Source: Paguma larvata
Taxonomy: Eukaryota > Chordata > Mammalia > Carnivora > Viverridae
Reading direction: 5' to 3'
Assembly: GCA_030068075.1 (NCBI GenBank)
Contig: JAINVK010001160.1
Span: forward strand, 1-64,000
Length of the DNA stretch: 64,000 nucleotides
Part shown: positions 45,522 through 59,637 of the stretch, in pieces
Position numbering within the stretch: the stretch's first letter is position 1
Layout of the letters: the number at the start of each line of letters is the position of its first letter
The notes under the pieces: model-generated
What the model saw: the letters and a program-made list of their open reading frames with translations, nothing else
Told to the model about the DNA's origin: nothing
Database searches by the model: none
Translations under genes and position numbers: made by a program

Positions 45522-47021
45522 GGTGTGATGTGTTGGGCCCGCGCTGCTCCCACATGGCCAACGTCACCTCCACGTCCCCACCACGAGCATTGCCGACACG
45601 AGGGAGCTCTGCGCGGAGGCTGCCGCACTGGCCCGGGGTCGCTTTGGACACCGCAGACCCTGCCGCCTGCGGGGGCCCTCGGAATGATGGAACCGCCACG
45701 CCACATGACGACAAGCTCCCTGGAACAGGGCGTCCTGGGCGCACCTCCATGTTCCTATCACAGCCTGGCAAACGTGACCTTCTGAACCTCGACACCGGAC
45801 GTGACAGTGCCCCGAATCTCTGTTTTGTTCTGTGTCCTACTTGGGATGCGCAGAGTTTACGCTTCCGAGTTCTCCGGTCACAGGAGAAGAAGGAGACACG
45901 TACCGCACGGGAGACAGAAACCGCTCCACTACATTCCTGGGCACACTCAAGGCAGGATAGAAAGCCGCAGGCTTGGGCCTAACTGAGGAGCAACAAAACG
46001 TTGCTATGGCAGCAATGGAGTCCAGCCTGCCTCATAATGCCGAGGCCGCCCCCCGCCCCACCCGGGGGCCTCGGCAGCCAACTGGCCGGTGGGGTGGGCA
46101 AAGAGCCTAAGGGTGTTGCAGGCCACTTACGTGGCCTTCAGATTTGACCGAAACACCTTCCAAGGTGGCCTTCCATTGAACCCGCGGTGGTCCTGGCCCT
46201 CAACTTCCAGCTTCAAGCAGGATGACGATCCTAAAGTTCCCCGTGATGATGCACCCAATGGGAGCCCAGACTGGCACACTACAACCAGGACAGTCGGACA
46301 CCAACTCCCTGAGCCTGCACCCTCCCTCGGAGATCCCACCAAGGCCGAGGTGGAGGAAGAGGCGTGGGTGAGGGACATGTGTACCATGTGGGGCCTCTCC
46401 CCACTCAGGGTCTCAACTATCAAGTGCAGGAAGTTTCCAAGGCCCCCATTTGGCCATCTCACATCCTAATACCCTCGTGAGTCGGGGGCAGTGAGGGATC
46501 TGCTGCCCCAAAAACGACATCCCCAGGGCACGTGTGGGTAGCCCTCACGAGACAACTGTGCGGACACGCCCATTCACACGCTCACACACCACACATGCAC
46601 ACGCAACCCACCACACAGAACACATTTGTGACATACCACACACACATAGGCCACACACGCCCAACACACCCACACCACAGGCACACAGGGTTTCTGGACT
46701 CCTTTCTCCTTCATGACCTTTCTGTGCTATTTCCTTGCCCTGAGCCGCCTCTCCATCCCCCGCTAATGGCCCTCTCTTGCCTTTCAAGCCCCTGCTGGTG
46801 TCATTCTCTAGACGACATCCCTAACACCCCTCCAGATCCTAGCTGGGCCCGCGTCTACTCCTTCCCAAACTGCCGGGACTGGTCCTCCAGACTGGGGCCG
46901 AGGGAGGGGAGCCACATGGTCTCCCTCCTTGGCCCACTTGTTGGGGCCTGGGTCCCCTCTCAACCCAAGCTCGGATCCTGACATTCGTGTTCTGTCATCC
47001 CTAAGGGTTCAGTCCCTGTTT
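45522..47021 (+). repeat. Satellite monomer
   Basis: 1,500 bp. CA block about 46575-46688, short form. CCGCGGTGGTCCTGG variant near 46183 matches the sequence on the 3' side of ERV2. Confidence 0.9.
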
Positions 47022-48555
47022 GGTGACATATGTTGGTGCCGCGCTGCTGCCACAAGGCCACCGTCACCTCCACGTCCCCACCACGAGAATGTCCGACTCG
47101 AGGGAGCCATGCGCGGATGCTGCCGCACTGGCCCGGTGTGGCTGTGGACACCCCCGAACCTGCCGCCTGCCGGGGCCGTCTGAAGGATGGACATCGCCAT
47201 GCCAGACGATGCCAAGCTCCCTGGAACAGGGCGCCTTGGGCGCACCTGCTTGTTCTTATCACAGCCTGGCAAACGAGACTTTCTGAACCCCGACACCGGT
47301 TCTGACAGCACCCCGAATCTCTGTTTTGTTCTGCGTCCTGCTTGGGATGCGTCCACGTCACGCTTCTGAGTTCTCTGGTCACAGGAGAAGCAGGAGACAC
47401 GTACCTCACGGGAGACAGAAACCGCTCCAATACCTTCCTGGTCACACTCCAGGCAGGATAGAAAGCCCCTGGCATGGGGCTAACTGAGGATCAACAAAAC
47501 CCGTTGCTATGGCAGCAATGGAGTCAAGCGTGCCTCAAAAAGCCGGGGCCTACCCCCTCAACCCGGAAGCCCACGCAGACGACTTGCAGGCAGGGTGGGC
47601 AAAGAGCCTAAGGGTGCTGCAGGCCACTTACGTGGCCCTCAGCTTTGACCGAAACACCTCCCAAGGTGGCCTTTCATTGAAACCGCGGTGGGTCCTGGCC
47701 CTCAACATCCTGCTTCACGCAGGATGTCGATCCCAAAGTTCCCCGTGATGATACAACCCCTGGGAGCCCAGGCTTGCACGCTCCCTCCAGGTCAGTTCGG
47801 ACACCACCGCCCTGAGCCTGCCCCCTCCCTCAGAGGTCCCACCAAGGCCGAGGTGGAGGAAGAGGCGAGGGAGAGGGGCATGTGGCCCTGATGGGTCTGT
47901 CCCCGATCAGGGTCTCAACTATCAAGTGCAGGAGATTTCCAAGGCCTCCATTTGGCCATCACACACCCTGATCCCCTTCTGAGTCGGGGGGCAATGAGGG
48001 ATATGCTGCCCCCGAAACCACGTTCCCAGGGCACGTGTGGGTGGCCCGCATGAGACACCTGTGTGGACACGTCCATCCAAACGCACACACCCCACACATG
48101 CACACGCAACCCACCACACAGAACACATTTGTTACATACCACACACACATACACCACACACGCGCAACACCCCCACACCACAGGCACACATCCCACAAGC
48201 ACACACACCTCAGGCACACTGGGTTTCTGGACTCCTTTCTCCTTCATGACATTCCTGTGCTATTTCGTTGGCCTGGAGCCGCCTCTCCACGCACCGCTAA
48301 TGGCCCACTTGCCTTTCAAGACCCTGCTGGTGACAGTCTCTAGACGACCTCCCTATCACCCCCACCAGATCCGATCTGGGTCCGCGTCTAGTCCTTCCCA
48401 AACTGCCGGGACTGGTCCTCAAGACTCAGGTAGAGGGAAGGGAGCCCCATTGCCTCCTTCCTGGGCCCAATTTTTGGGGCCTGGGTCCCCTCTCAGCCCA
48501 AGCTCAGTTCCTGACGATCGTGTTCCGTCATCCCTAAGGGTACAGTCCCTGTTTT
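47022..48555 (+). repeat. Satellite monomer
   Basis: 1,534 bp. CA block about 48075-48222, long form. The dyad has one intact box (CACGTTCCCAGGGCACGTG). Confidence 0.9.
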
Positions 48556-50028
48556 GGTGAGATGTGTTGGTGCCGCGCTGCTCACACAAGGCCAACGTCA
48601 CCTCCACGTCCACACCACGAGCATGGCCAACTCGAGGGAGCTCTGCGCGGAGGCTGCCGCACTGGTCGTTGTGGCTGTGGACACCGCAGACCCTGCCGCC
48701 TGTCAGGACCATCGGAATGATGGAAGCCGCCACGCCACACCACGCCTAGCTCCCTGGAACAGTGCGCCCTGGGCGCACCTGCCTGTTCCTATCACAGCCT
48801 GAACCCCGACACCAATCCTGATAGTGCTCCAAATCTCTGTTTGGCGCTGTGTCCTGCTTGGGATGCGCAGAGGTTTTGTTTCGGAGTTCTCCGGTCACAG
48901 GGGAAGAAAGAGACACCTACCTCCACGGGAGAGAGAAAGAGCTCCACTATCTTCCTGGTCACACTCCAGACGGGATAGAAAGCGGCAGACTCTGACCTAA
49001 CTGAGGAGCAACAAAACCAGTTGCTATGGCAGCAATGAAGTCCAGCGCGCCTCATAAAGCCGGGGCCGCCCCCTCCACCCGGGGGCCCCCGCAGCCAACT
49101 AGCGGGCAGTGTGGGCAAAATGTCTAGGGGTGCTGAAGGCCACCTACGTGGCCCTCAGATTTGACCGCAACACATGTCAAGGTGGCTTTTCTTTGAACCC
49201 GTGGTAGGTCCTGGCCCTCAACTTCCTGCTAAATGCAGGATGTGGATCCCAAAGTTCCCCGTGATGATGCACCCACTGGGAGCCAAGGCTGGCATGCTCC
49301 CTCCAGGTCTGGTCGGACAACACCACCCTGAGCTTGCCCCCTCCATCGGAGGTCCCACCAAGGCCTAGGGGGACAAAGGTGGCCCTGAGAGGCCTCTCCC
49401 CGCTCAGGATCTCAACTATCAAGTGCAGGAGCTTTCCAAGGCCCCCATTTGGCCATCTCACATCCTGTTCCCCTCCTTAATCATGGGGCAGTGAGGGATG
49501 TGCTGCCCTAGAATCCATTTGCCCAGGGCACGTGAGGGGGCCGAGGGAGGCACGAGACACCTGTGCGGACACGTCCATCCAGACGCTCACACACCACACA
49601 TGCACACGCAACCCACCGCACAGAGCACCTTTGTGACATACCACACACACATACGCCACACACGCCCAACACAACCACACCTCAGGCACACAGGGTTTCT
49701 GGACTCCTTTCTCCTTCATGACATTTCTGTGCTATATCGTTAGCCTGGAGCCGCCTCTCCACCCCCCGCCAATAGCCCTCTCTTGCCTTTCAAGACCCTG
49801 CTTGTGACAGTCTCTAGACGACCTCCCTAACACCCCCAACAGATCCGAGCTGGGCCCCCGTCTACTCCTACAAAAACTGCCGGGACTGGTCCTCCAGACT
49901 CAGGCCGAGGGAAGGGAGCCCCACGGTCTCCCTCCTGGCCCTTTCGGTGGGGCCTGGGTCCCTTCTCAACCCAAGCTCGGTTCCTGACGTTCGTGTTCTG
50001 TCATCCCTAAGGGTTCAGTCTCTGTTTT
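48556..50028 (+). repeat. Satellite monomer with two small deletions
   Basis: 1,473 bp. About 17 bp (GGCAAACGTGACCTTCT) are lost near 48799, and about 28 bp of the GAGGTGGAGGAAGAGGCGG stretch near 49370. CA block about 49585-49690, short form. Confidence 0.9.
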
Positions 50029-51566
50029 GGTGAGATGTGTTGACCACCTGCTGCTCCCACAAGGCCAACGTCACCTCCACATCCCCACCACTAACATGGC
50101 TGCCTCGAGGGAGCTCTGCGAGGAGGCTGCCGCACTGGTCCGGTGTGGCTGTGGACACCTCAGACCCTGCCAACTGCCGGGGCCGTCGGAGTGATGGAAG
50201 CCGCCACGACACACCACGCCAAGCTCTCTGGAACAGGGCGCCCTGGGCGCACCTGCCTGTTCCTATCACAGCCTGGCAAACGTGTCCTTCTGAACCCCGA
50301 CACCAGTCCTGAGAGCGCCCTGAATCACTGTTTTGTTCTGAGTCCTTCTTGGGATGTGCAGAGTTTATGTTTCCGAGCTCTCCAGTCACAGGGGAAGCAG
50401 TAGACACCTACCTCCACGGTAAACAGATACCGCTCCACTACCTTCCTGGCCACACTCCAGGCAGGATAGAAAGCCGCAGGCTTGGGCCTAACTGAGGAGC
50501 AACAAAACAGTTGCTATGGCAGCAATGGAGTCCAGCGCGCCTCATAAACCCGGGGCCCGCCTCCTCCACCCGGGGGCCCCCGCAGCCAATTGGCGGGCAG
50601 TGTGGGCAAAGAGCCTAGGGGTTCTGCAGGCCACATACGTGGCCCTCAGATTTGACCGCAACACCTCCCAAGGTGGCCTTACTTTGAACCCGCGGTAGGT
50701 CCTGGCCCTCAACTTCCTGCTAATCGCAGGATGTGGATCCCAAAGTTCCTCGTGATGAAGCACCCATTGGGAGCCGAGGCTGCCATGCTCCCTCCAGGTC
50801 CGGTCGGACACCTCCGCCCTGAGCTTGCCCCCTCCCTCGGAGGTCCCACCAAGGCCTAGGTGGAGGAATAGTCGGGGCTGAGTTACATGTGGCCCTGAGA
50901 GGCCTCTCCACGCTCAGGATCTCAACTATCAAGTGCAGGAGCTTTCCAAGGCCCCATTTGGCCATAACACATCCTGTTCCACTCCTGAGTCGGGGGGCAG
51001 TGAGGGATGTGCTGCCCTCGAATCCATTTGCCCAGGGCACGTGAGGGGGCCGGGGGGAGGCACTAGACACCTGTGCGGACACGTCCATCCAGACGATCAC
51101 ACACCACACATGCACACGCAACCCACCGCACAGAACACATTTGTGACACCACACACACATACTCCACACACGCAGAACACACCCACACCACAGGCACACA
51201 CACCACAAGCACACACACCACAGGCACACAAGGTTTCTGGACTCCTTTCTCCTTCATGACATTTCTGTGCTATTTCGTTGGCCTGGAGCCGCCTCTCCAC
51301 CAACCGCTAATGGCCCTCTCTTGCATTTGAAGACCATGCTGGGGTCAGTCTCTAGACGATCTCCCTAACACCCCACCAGATCCGAGCTGGGCCCGTGTCT
51401 ACTCCTTCCCAAACTGCCAGGACAGGTCCTCAAGATTCAGGCAGAGGGAAGCGAACCCCATGGTCTCCTTCCTGGGCCCAATTGGTGGGGCCTGGGTCCC
51501 CTCTCAGCCCATGCTCGGTTCCTGACGTTCGTGTTTCATCATCCCTAAGGGTTCATTCCCTGTTTT
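50029..51566 (+). repeat. Satellite monomer
   Basis: 1,538 bp. CA block about 51093-51232, long form with GTGAGGGGGCCGGGG before it. Its last about 110 bp match window position 1-113, where the higher-order duplication becomes visible. Confidence 0.9.
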
Positions 51567-52000
51567 GGTGAGATGTGTTGGTCCCGCGCTGCTCCCACAA
51601 GGCCACCGTCATCTCCCCATCCCTACCACGAACATGGCCGACATGAGGGAGCTCTGCGCGGAGTCTGCTGCAGAGGCCCTGTGTGGCTGTGGACACCGCT
51701 GACCCTGCTGCCTGCCGGGGCCGTCGGTATGATGAAAGCTGGCACGCCACACGACACCAAGCTCCCTGGAACAGGGCGCCCTCGGCGCACATGCCTGTTC
51801 CTATCACAGCATGGGAAACGTGACCTTCTGAACCCCGACAACGGTCATGACAGCGCCCTGAATCACTGTTTTGTTCTGTATCCTGCTTGGGATGCGAAGA
51901 GGTTACGCTTCCGAGGTCTCCGGTCAACGGAGAAGCAGGAGACACCTAGGAGACACCTGAGTTCGTGTTCCGTCATCCCTAAGGGTTCAGTCCCTGTTTT
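51567..52000 (+). repeat. Truncated satellite monomer (434 bp)
   Basis: Same truncation and junction (CACCTAGGAGACACCTGAG) as 114-543. Confidence 0.85.
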
Positions 52001-53532
52001 GGTGAGATTTGTTGGTGCCGCGTTGCTCCTATAAGGCCAACGTCATCTCTACGTCCCCACCACGAGTATGGCCGACTCCAGGGATCTCTGCGCGGAGGCT
52101 GACACACTGTCCCGGCATCGCTGTGGACACCGCAGACACTTCCGCCTGCGGGGGCCGTCGGAATGATGGAAGCCGCCACGCCACACGACGCCAAGCTCCC
52201 TGGAACAGGGCGTCCGGGGCGCACCTCCCTGTTCCTATCACAGCCTTGCAAACGTGATCTTCTGAACCCCGAAATCGGACCTGACAGTGCGCCGAATCTC
52301 TGTTTTGTTCTGTGTCCTGCTTGGGATGCGCAGAGGTTGCGCTTCCGAGTTCTCCGGTCACAGGAGAAGAATGAGACACGTACCGCACGGGAGACAGAAA
52401 CCGCTCCACTACATTCCTGGTCACTCCAGGCAGGATAGAAAGCCGCATGCTTGGGCCTAACTGAGGAGCAACAAAACGTTGCTATGATAGCAATGGAGTC
52501 CAGCCTGCCTCATAATGCCGGGTCCGCCCCCCGCCCAACCCGGGGGTCCCCGCAGCCAACTGGCAGGCAGGGTGGGCAAAGAACCTAAGGGTGCTGCAGG
52601 CCACTTACGTGGCCCTCAGCTTTGACTGAAACACCTCCCAAGGTGGCCTTTCATTGAACTCGCGGTGGCTCCTGGCCCTCAACTACCTGCTTCACACAGG
52701 ATGTCGATCCTAATGTTCCCCGTGATGATGCACCCACTGGGAGCCCAGGCTGGCCTGCTCCCTCCAGGTCAGGTCGGACACCAACGCCCTGAGCCTACCC
52801 CTCCCTCGGAGGTCCCTCCAAGGCCGAGGTGGAGGAAAAAGCGAGGGAGAGGGGCATGTGGCCCGGATGGGCCTCTCCCCGCTCAGGGTCTCAACTATCA
52901 AGTGTAGGAGCTTTCCAAGGCCCCCATTTGGCCATCTCACATACTGTTCCCCTCCTGAGTCCGGGAGCAGTGAGGGATCTGCTGCCCCAAAAACCACGTG
53001 CCCAGGGCTCGCGTGGGTGGCCCGCACGAGACACCTGTGCGGACACGTCCATCCACACGCTCACACACCACACATGCACACGCAACCCACCACACAGAAC
53101 ACATTTGTGACATATCACACACACATACACCACACACTCGCAACACACCCACACCACAGGCACACACACCACAAGCACACACACCACAGGCACACAGGGT
53201 TTCTGGACACCTTTCTCCTTCATGACCTTTCTGTGCTATTTCGTTGGCCTGGAGCTGCCTCTCCACCACCGCTAATGGCCCTCTCTTTCCTTTCAAGACC
53301 CTGCTGGTGTCAGTCTCTAGACGACCTCCCTATCACCCCCACCAGATCCGAGTTGGGCCCGCGTCTACTCCTTCCCAAACTGCCGGGACTGGTCCTCAAG
53401 ACTCAGGAAGTAGGAAGGGAGCCCCATGGTCTCCTTCCTGGGCCCACTTGGTGGGGCCTGGGTCCCCTCTCAACCCACGCTCGGTTCCTGACGTTCGTGT
53501 TCCGTCAACCCTAAGGGTTCAGTCCCTGTTTT
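52001..53532 (+). repeat. Satellite monomer
   Basis: 1,532 bp. The undeleted partner of 544-1847. CA block about 53058-53198, long form. The dyad's second box is disrupted (GGGCTCGCGTG). Confidence 0.9.
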
Positions 53533-55061
53533 GGTGAGATGTGTTCGTGCCGCTCTGCTCCCACAAGGCCAACGTCACCTCCACGTCCCCAACAGGAGCA
53601 TGGCGCACTCGAGGTAGCTCTGCGCGGAGGCTGCCGCACTGGCCCGGTGTGGCTGTGGACACCGCCGTCCCTGCCGCCTGCCGGGGCTGTCGGAAGGATG
53701 GACGTCGCCACGCCACACCACGCCAAGCTCCCTTTAACAAGGCGTCCTGTGCGCACCTGCTTGTTCCTATCAAAGCCTGGCAAACGTGACCTTCTGAACC
53801 CCGACACCGGTCCTGACAGCGTCCCCATCACTGTTTTGTTCTGTGTCCTGCTTGGGATGCGGAGAGGTTACGCTTCCGAGCTCTCCGGGCACAGGAGAAG
53901 CAGGAGACACCTACCTCCACGGGAGACAGAATCCGCTCCACTACCTTCCTGGTCACACTCCAGGCAGGATAGAAAGCCGCAGGCTCGGGCCTAACTGAGG
54001 AGCAACAAAACCCGTTGCTATGGCAGCAATGGAGTCCAGCGTGCCGCAAAAAGCAGAGGCCGCCCGCCTCTACCCGGAGGCCCCCGGAGCCCACTGTCGG
54101 GCAGGGTGGGCAAAGAGCATAGGGGTGCTGCAGCCACTTACGTGGCCCTCAGCTTTGACCGCAACACCTCCCAAGGTGGCCTTTCAGTGAACCCGCGGTG
54201 GGTCCTGAACCTCAACATCCTGCTTCACGCAGGATGTCGATCCTAAAGTTCCCCGTGATGATGCACCCCCTGGGAGCCCAGGATGGCACTCTCCCTCCAT
54301 GTCAGGTCTGACACCAACGCAATGAGCCTGCCCTCTCCCTCGGAGATCCCACCAAGGCCGAGGTGGAGGAAGACGCGAGGGAGAGGGGAATGTGGCCCTG
54401 ATGGGCCTCTCCCCGCTCAGGGTCTCAACTATCAAGTGCAATAGATTTCCAAGGGCCCCATTTGGACATCTCACATCCTGTTCCCCTCCTGAGTCCGGGA
54501 GCAGTGAGGGATCTGCTGCCCCAAAAACCACGTGCCCAGGGCACGTGTGGGTGGCCCGCACGAGACACCTGTGCGGACACGTCCATCCAGACACTCACAG
54601 ACCACACATGCACACGCAACCCACCACATAGAACACATTTGTGACATAACACACACACATACACCACACACGCGCAACACACCCACACCTCAGGCACACA
54701 CACCACAAGTACACACACCACAGGCACACAGGATTTCTGGACTCCTTTCTCCTTTATTCCCTTTCTGTGCTATTTCGTTGGCCTGGAGCCGCCACTCCAA
54801 GCACCGCTAATGGCCCTCTGTTCCCTTTCATGACCCGCTGGTGTCAGTCTCTAGACGACCTCCCTAAAACCCCCAACAGATCCGAGCTGGGCCCGCGTCT
54901 ACTCCTTCCTAAACTGCCGGGACTGGTCCTCCAGACTCTGGCCGAGGGAAGGTAGACTACTCCCTTCTGGTCTCACTTGGTGGGGCCTGTTTCCCCTCTC
55001 AGCCCAAGCTCGATTCCTGACGTTCGTGTTCGGTCATCCCTAAGGGTTCAGTCTCTGTTTT
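53533..55061 (+). repeat. Satellite monomer
   Basis: 1,529 bp. Only its first part has a partner in block A; most of it corresponds to the monomer missing there. CA block about 54595-54732. Perfect dyad 54529-54547. Confidence 0.9.
54529..54547. promoter_or_regulatory. Paired E-box dyad
   Basis: Sixth perfect 19-bp CACGTG dyad in the window. Confidence 0.5.
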
Positions 55062-56592
55062 GGTGAAGTGTGTTGGTGCCGCGCTGCTCCCACAAGGCCA
55101 ACGTCACCTCCACGTCCCCAACACGAGCATATCCGACTCAAGGGAGCTCTGCGCGGAGGCTGCCTCACTGGCCCGGTGTAGCTGTGGACACCGCAGACCT
55201 GCCGCCTGCCAGGGCCGTCGGAATGACGGACGCTGCCACGCCACAACACGCCAAGCTCCCTGGAACAGGGCGCCCCGGGCGCACCTGCCTGTTCCTATCA
55301 CAGCCTGGCAAACGTGACCTTCTGAACACCGACACCGGTCCTGACAGCGCCCCGAATCTCTGTTTTGTTCTGTGTCCTGCTTGGGATGCGCAGAGTTTAC
55401 GCTTCTGAGTTCTCTGGTCACAGGAGAAGCAGGAGACACCTAGCTCCACAGGAGACAGAACCGCTCCACTACCTTCCTGGTCACACTCCAGGCAGGATAG
55501 AAAGCCGCAGGCTCGGGCCTAACTGAGGAGCGACAAAACCCGTTGCTATGGCAGCAATGGAGTCCAGGGCGCCTCAAAAAGCCGGGGCCGCCCCCCTCCA
55601 CCCGGAGGCGACCGTAGCCAACTGGCGGGCAGGGTGGGCAAAGAGCCTAGGGGTGCTGCAGGCCACTTACGTGGCCCTCAGCTTTGACCGAAACACCTCC
55701 CAAGGTGGCCTTTCATTGAACCCGCGGTGGGTCCTGGTCCTCAACTTCCTGCTTCTCGCAGGATGTCGATCCTAAATTTCCCCGTGATGATGCACCCCCT
55801 GGGAACCCAGGCTGGCACGCTCCCTCCAGATCAGGTCGGACACCACCGCAATGAGCCTGCCCCCTCCCTCTGAGGTCCCAAGAAGGCCGAGGTGGAGGAA
55901 GAGGTGAGGGAGAGGGGCATGAGGCCCTGATGGGCCTCTCCCCGCTCAGGGTCGCAGCTATCAATTTCAGGAGTTTTCCAAGGCCCCCATTTGGCCATCT
56001 CACATCCTGTTCCCCTCCTGAGTCGGGGAGCATTGAGGGATGTGCTGCCCCAAACACCACGTGCCTAGGGCATGTGCGGGTGGCCCGCACGAGTCAACTG
56101 TGTGGACACGTTCATCCACACGCTCACACACCACACATGCACACGCAACCCACCACACAGAACACATTTGTGACATACTACACACACATACACCAAACAC
56201 GCACAACACACCCACACCACAGGCTCACATACCAGAGGCACACACACACCGCAGGCACACAGGTTTTCCGGAAACCTTTCTCCGTCATAACCTTTCTGTG
56301 CTATTTCGTTGGCCTGGAGCCGCCTCTCCCGCACCGCTAATGGCCCTCTGTTGCCTTTCAAGACCCTGCAGGGGTCAGTCTATAGACGACCTCGCTAACA
56401 TCCCCACCTGATCCAAGCTGGGCCCTCAACTACTCCTTCCCAAACTACCGGGGCTGGTCCTCCAGACTCTGGCCGAGGGAAGGGAGACCACTCCCTTCTG
56501 GGCCCATGAGGTGGGGCCTGGGTCCCCTATCAGCCCAAGCTCCCTTCCTGACGTTCGTGTTCCGTCATCCCTAAGGGTTCAGTCCCTGTTTT
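55062..56592 (+). repeat. Satellite monomer
   Basis: 1,531 bp. Partner of most of 1848-3364 but without that copy's many single-base losses. CA block about 56115-56263, variant form. Confidence 0.9.
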
Positions 56593-58104
56593 GGGGAGTT
56601 ATGTTGGTGCCGCGCTGCTCCCCCAAGGCCAACGTCACCTCCACGTCCCCACCACGAGCATGGCCGACTCGAGGGAGTTCTGGGCGGAGGCTGTCGAACT
56701 GGCCCGTTGTGGCTATGGACACCGCCGTCACTTCTGCCTCCCGAGGCCGTCGGAAGGATTGACGTCGCCACGCCACACCATGCCAAGCTCCCTGTAACAG
56801 GGCGCCCTAGGCGGACATCCGTGTTCCTATCACAGCCTGGCAATGGTGACCTTCTGAACTCCGACACCGGTCCTGACAGCGCCGCGAATCACTGTTTTGT
56901 TCGGTGTCCTGCTTGGGATGCGCCAAGTTTACCCCTCTGAGTTCTCTGGTCACAGGAGAAGAAGGAGACCCCACCACCATGGGAGACAGAAACCGCTCCA
57001 CTACATTACTGATCAAACTCCAGGAAGGAGAGAAAGCCGCAGGCGCGGGCCTACTGAGGAGCAACAAAAAGTTGCTATGGCAGCAATAGAGTCCAGCCTG
57101 CCTCATAAAGCCGGGGCTGCCCCCCGGCCCCACCCGGGGGCCCCCGAAGCCAACTGGCAGGCAGGCTGGGCAAAGAGCCTAAGGGTGCTGCAAGCCACCT
57201 ACGTGGCCCTCAGCTTTGACCGAAACACCTCCCAAGATGGCCTTTCAGTGAACCCGCGGTGGGTCCTGGCCCTCAACTTCCTGCTTCACGCAGGATGTCG
57301 ATCCTAAAGTTCCCCGTGATGATGCACCCACTGGGATCCCAGGCTGCACCCTCCCTCCAGGTCAGGTCGGACACCACCGACCTGAGCCTGTCCCCTCCCT
57401 CGGAGATTCCATCAAGGACGAGGCGTAGGAAGAGGCGGGGGTGAGTCGCATGTGGCCCTGAGGGGCCTCTCACGGCTCAAGATCTCAACTATCAAGTGCA
57501 GGAACTTTCCAAGGCCCCCATTTGGCCATCTCACATCCTGTTCCCCTCCTGAGTCCGGGAGCAGTGAGGGATCTGCTGCCCCAAACACCAGCGCACGTGT
57601 GGGTGGCCTGCACGAGACACCTGTGCAGACACGTCCATCCAGACGCTCACACACCACACATTCACACGCAACCCACCACACAGAACACATTTGTGACATA
57701 CCAGACACATACACCTCACACGCGCAACACACCCACACCACAGGCTAACACACCAGAAGCACACACACCACAGGCACACAGGTTTTCCGGAATCCGTTCT
57801 CCTTCATAACCTTTCTGTGCTATTTCTTTGGCCTGGAGCCGCCTCTCCACGCACCGCTAAAGCCCTCTCTAGCCTTTCAAGACCCTGCTGGTGTCAGTCT
57901 CTAGACGACCTCCCTAACACCCCCACCAGATCCGAGCTGGGCCCGCGTCTACTGCCGGGACTGGTCGTCCAGACTCGGGCTGAGGGAAGGGAGCCCCATG
58001 GTCTCCATCCTGGGCCGAATTGGTGGGGCCTGGGTCACCTCTCAGCCCAAGCTCGGTTCCTGTCGTTCGTGTTCCGTCATCCATAAGGGTTCAGTCCCTG
58101 TTTT
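56593..58104 (+). repeat. Satellite monomer
   Basis: 1,512 bp, same length as partner 3365-4876 with about twelve substitutions by eye. CA block about 57648-57783. Confidence 0.92.
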
Positions 58105-59637
58105 TGTGAGATGTGTTGGTCCCGCGCTGCTCCCACAAGGCCCACGTCACCTCCACGTCCCCACAACCAGCATATCGAACTCGAGGGAGCTATGCACGGA
58201 GGCTTCCACACTGGCCCGGTGTGGCTGTGGACACCGCAGACCCTGCCGCCCGCTGGGGCCATCGGAATGATGGAGGCCGCCACAACACACGACGCCAAGG
58301 TCACTGGAACAGGGCGCCCGGGGCGGACCTGCCTGTTCCTATCACAGACTGGCAAACGTGACCTTCTGAACCCCGACATCGGTCCTGACAGTGCCCCGAA
58401 TCTCTGTTTGGTTCTGTGTCCTGCTTGGGATGCGCAGAGGTTACGCTTCCGAGTTCTCCGGTCACAGGAGAAGAATGAGACGCCTACCACCACGGGAGAC
58501 AGAAACCGCTCCACTACCTTCTTGGTCACACTCCAGGCAGGATAGAATGCCGTAGGCTTGGGCCTAACTGTGGAGCAACAAAACCGTTGCTATGTCAGCA
58601 ATGGAGACAAGCGTGCCTATAAAGCCGGGCCACCCCCGCCCCACACGGGGGCCCCCGCAGCCAACTGGCAGGCAGGATGGGCAAAGAGCCTAAGGGTGCT
58701 ACAGGCCACCTACGTGGCCCTCAGCTTTGTGCACAATACCTCCCAAGGTGGACTTTCTGTACACCGCGGTGGGTCCTGGCCCTCACCTTCCTGCTTCACG
58801 CAGGATATCGATCCCAATGTTCCCCGTGATTATGCACCCACTGGGAGCCCAGACTGGCACGCTCCCTCCATGTCAGGTCGGACACCACCGCCCTAGCCTG
58901 CCCCCTCCCTCGGAGGTACCACCAAGGCCGAGGTGGAAGAAGAGGCGGGGGTGAGGGGCATGTGGCCCTGAGAAGCCTCTCCGCGCTCAGGATCTCAACT
59001 ATCAAGTGCAGGAGGTTTCTAAGGCCTCCATTTGGCTATCTCACATCCTGTTCACCTCCTGATTCGGGGGCAGTGAGGAATCTGCTGCCTCCGAATCCAT
59101 GTGCCAAGGGCACCTGAGGGGGCCGGGGGAAGGCACGAGACACCTGTGCGGACACGTCCATCCGCACGCTCACACACCACACATGCACACGCAACCCACC
59201 ACACAGAACACATTTGTGACATACCACACACACATACATCACGCGCAACACACACACACTACACGCACACACACCACAATCACACACACCACAGGCACAC
59301 AGGTTTTCCGGAATCCTTTCTCCTTCATAAACTTTCTGTGCTATTTCGTTGGCCTGGAGCCGCCTCTCCACGCACTGCTAATGGCCTTCTCTTGCCATTC
59401 AAGACCCTGCTGGTGTCAGTCTCTAGACGACCTCCCTAACACCCCCACCAGATCCGAGCTGGGCCCACGTCTACTCCTTCCCAAACTGCCGGGACCTGTC
59501 CTCCAGACACAGGCCGAGGGATGGGAGCCCAATGGTTTCCTTCCTGGGCCCACTTGGTGGGGACTGGGTCCCCTCTCAGCCCAAGCTCTGTTCCTGACGT
59601 TCATGTTCCGTCATCCCTAAGGGTTCCACCCTGTTTT
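58105..59637 (+). repeat. Satellite monomer
   Basis: 1,533 bp, partner of 4877-6413. The CA block (about 59165-59303) is 4 bp shorter (ACATCACGCGC against ACATCACACACGCGC). Confidence 0.9.
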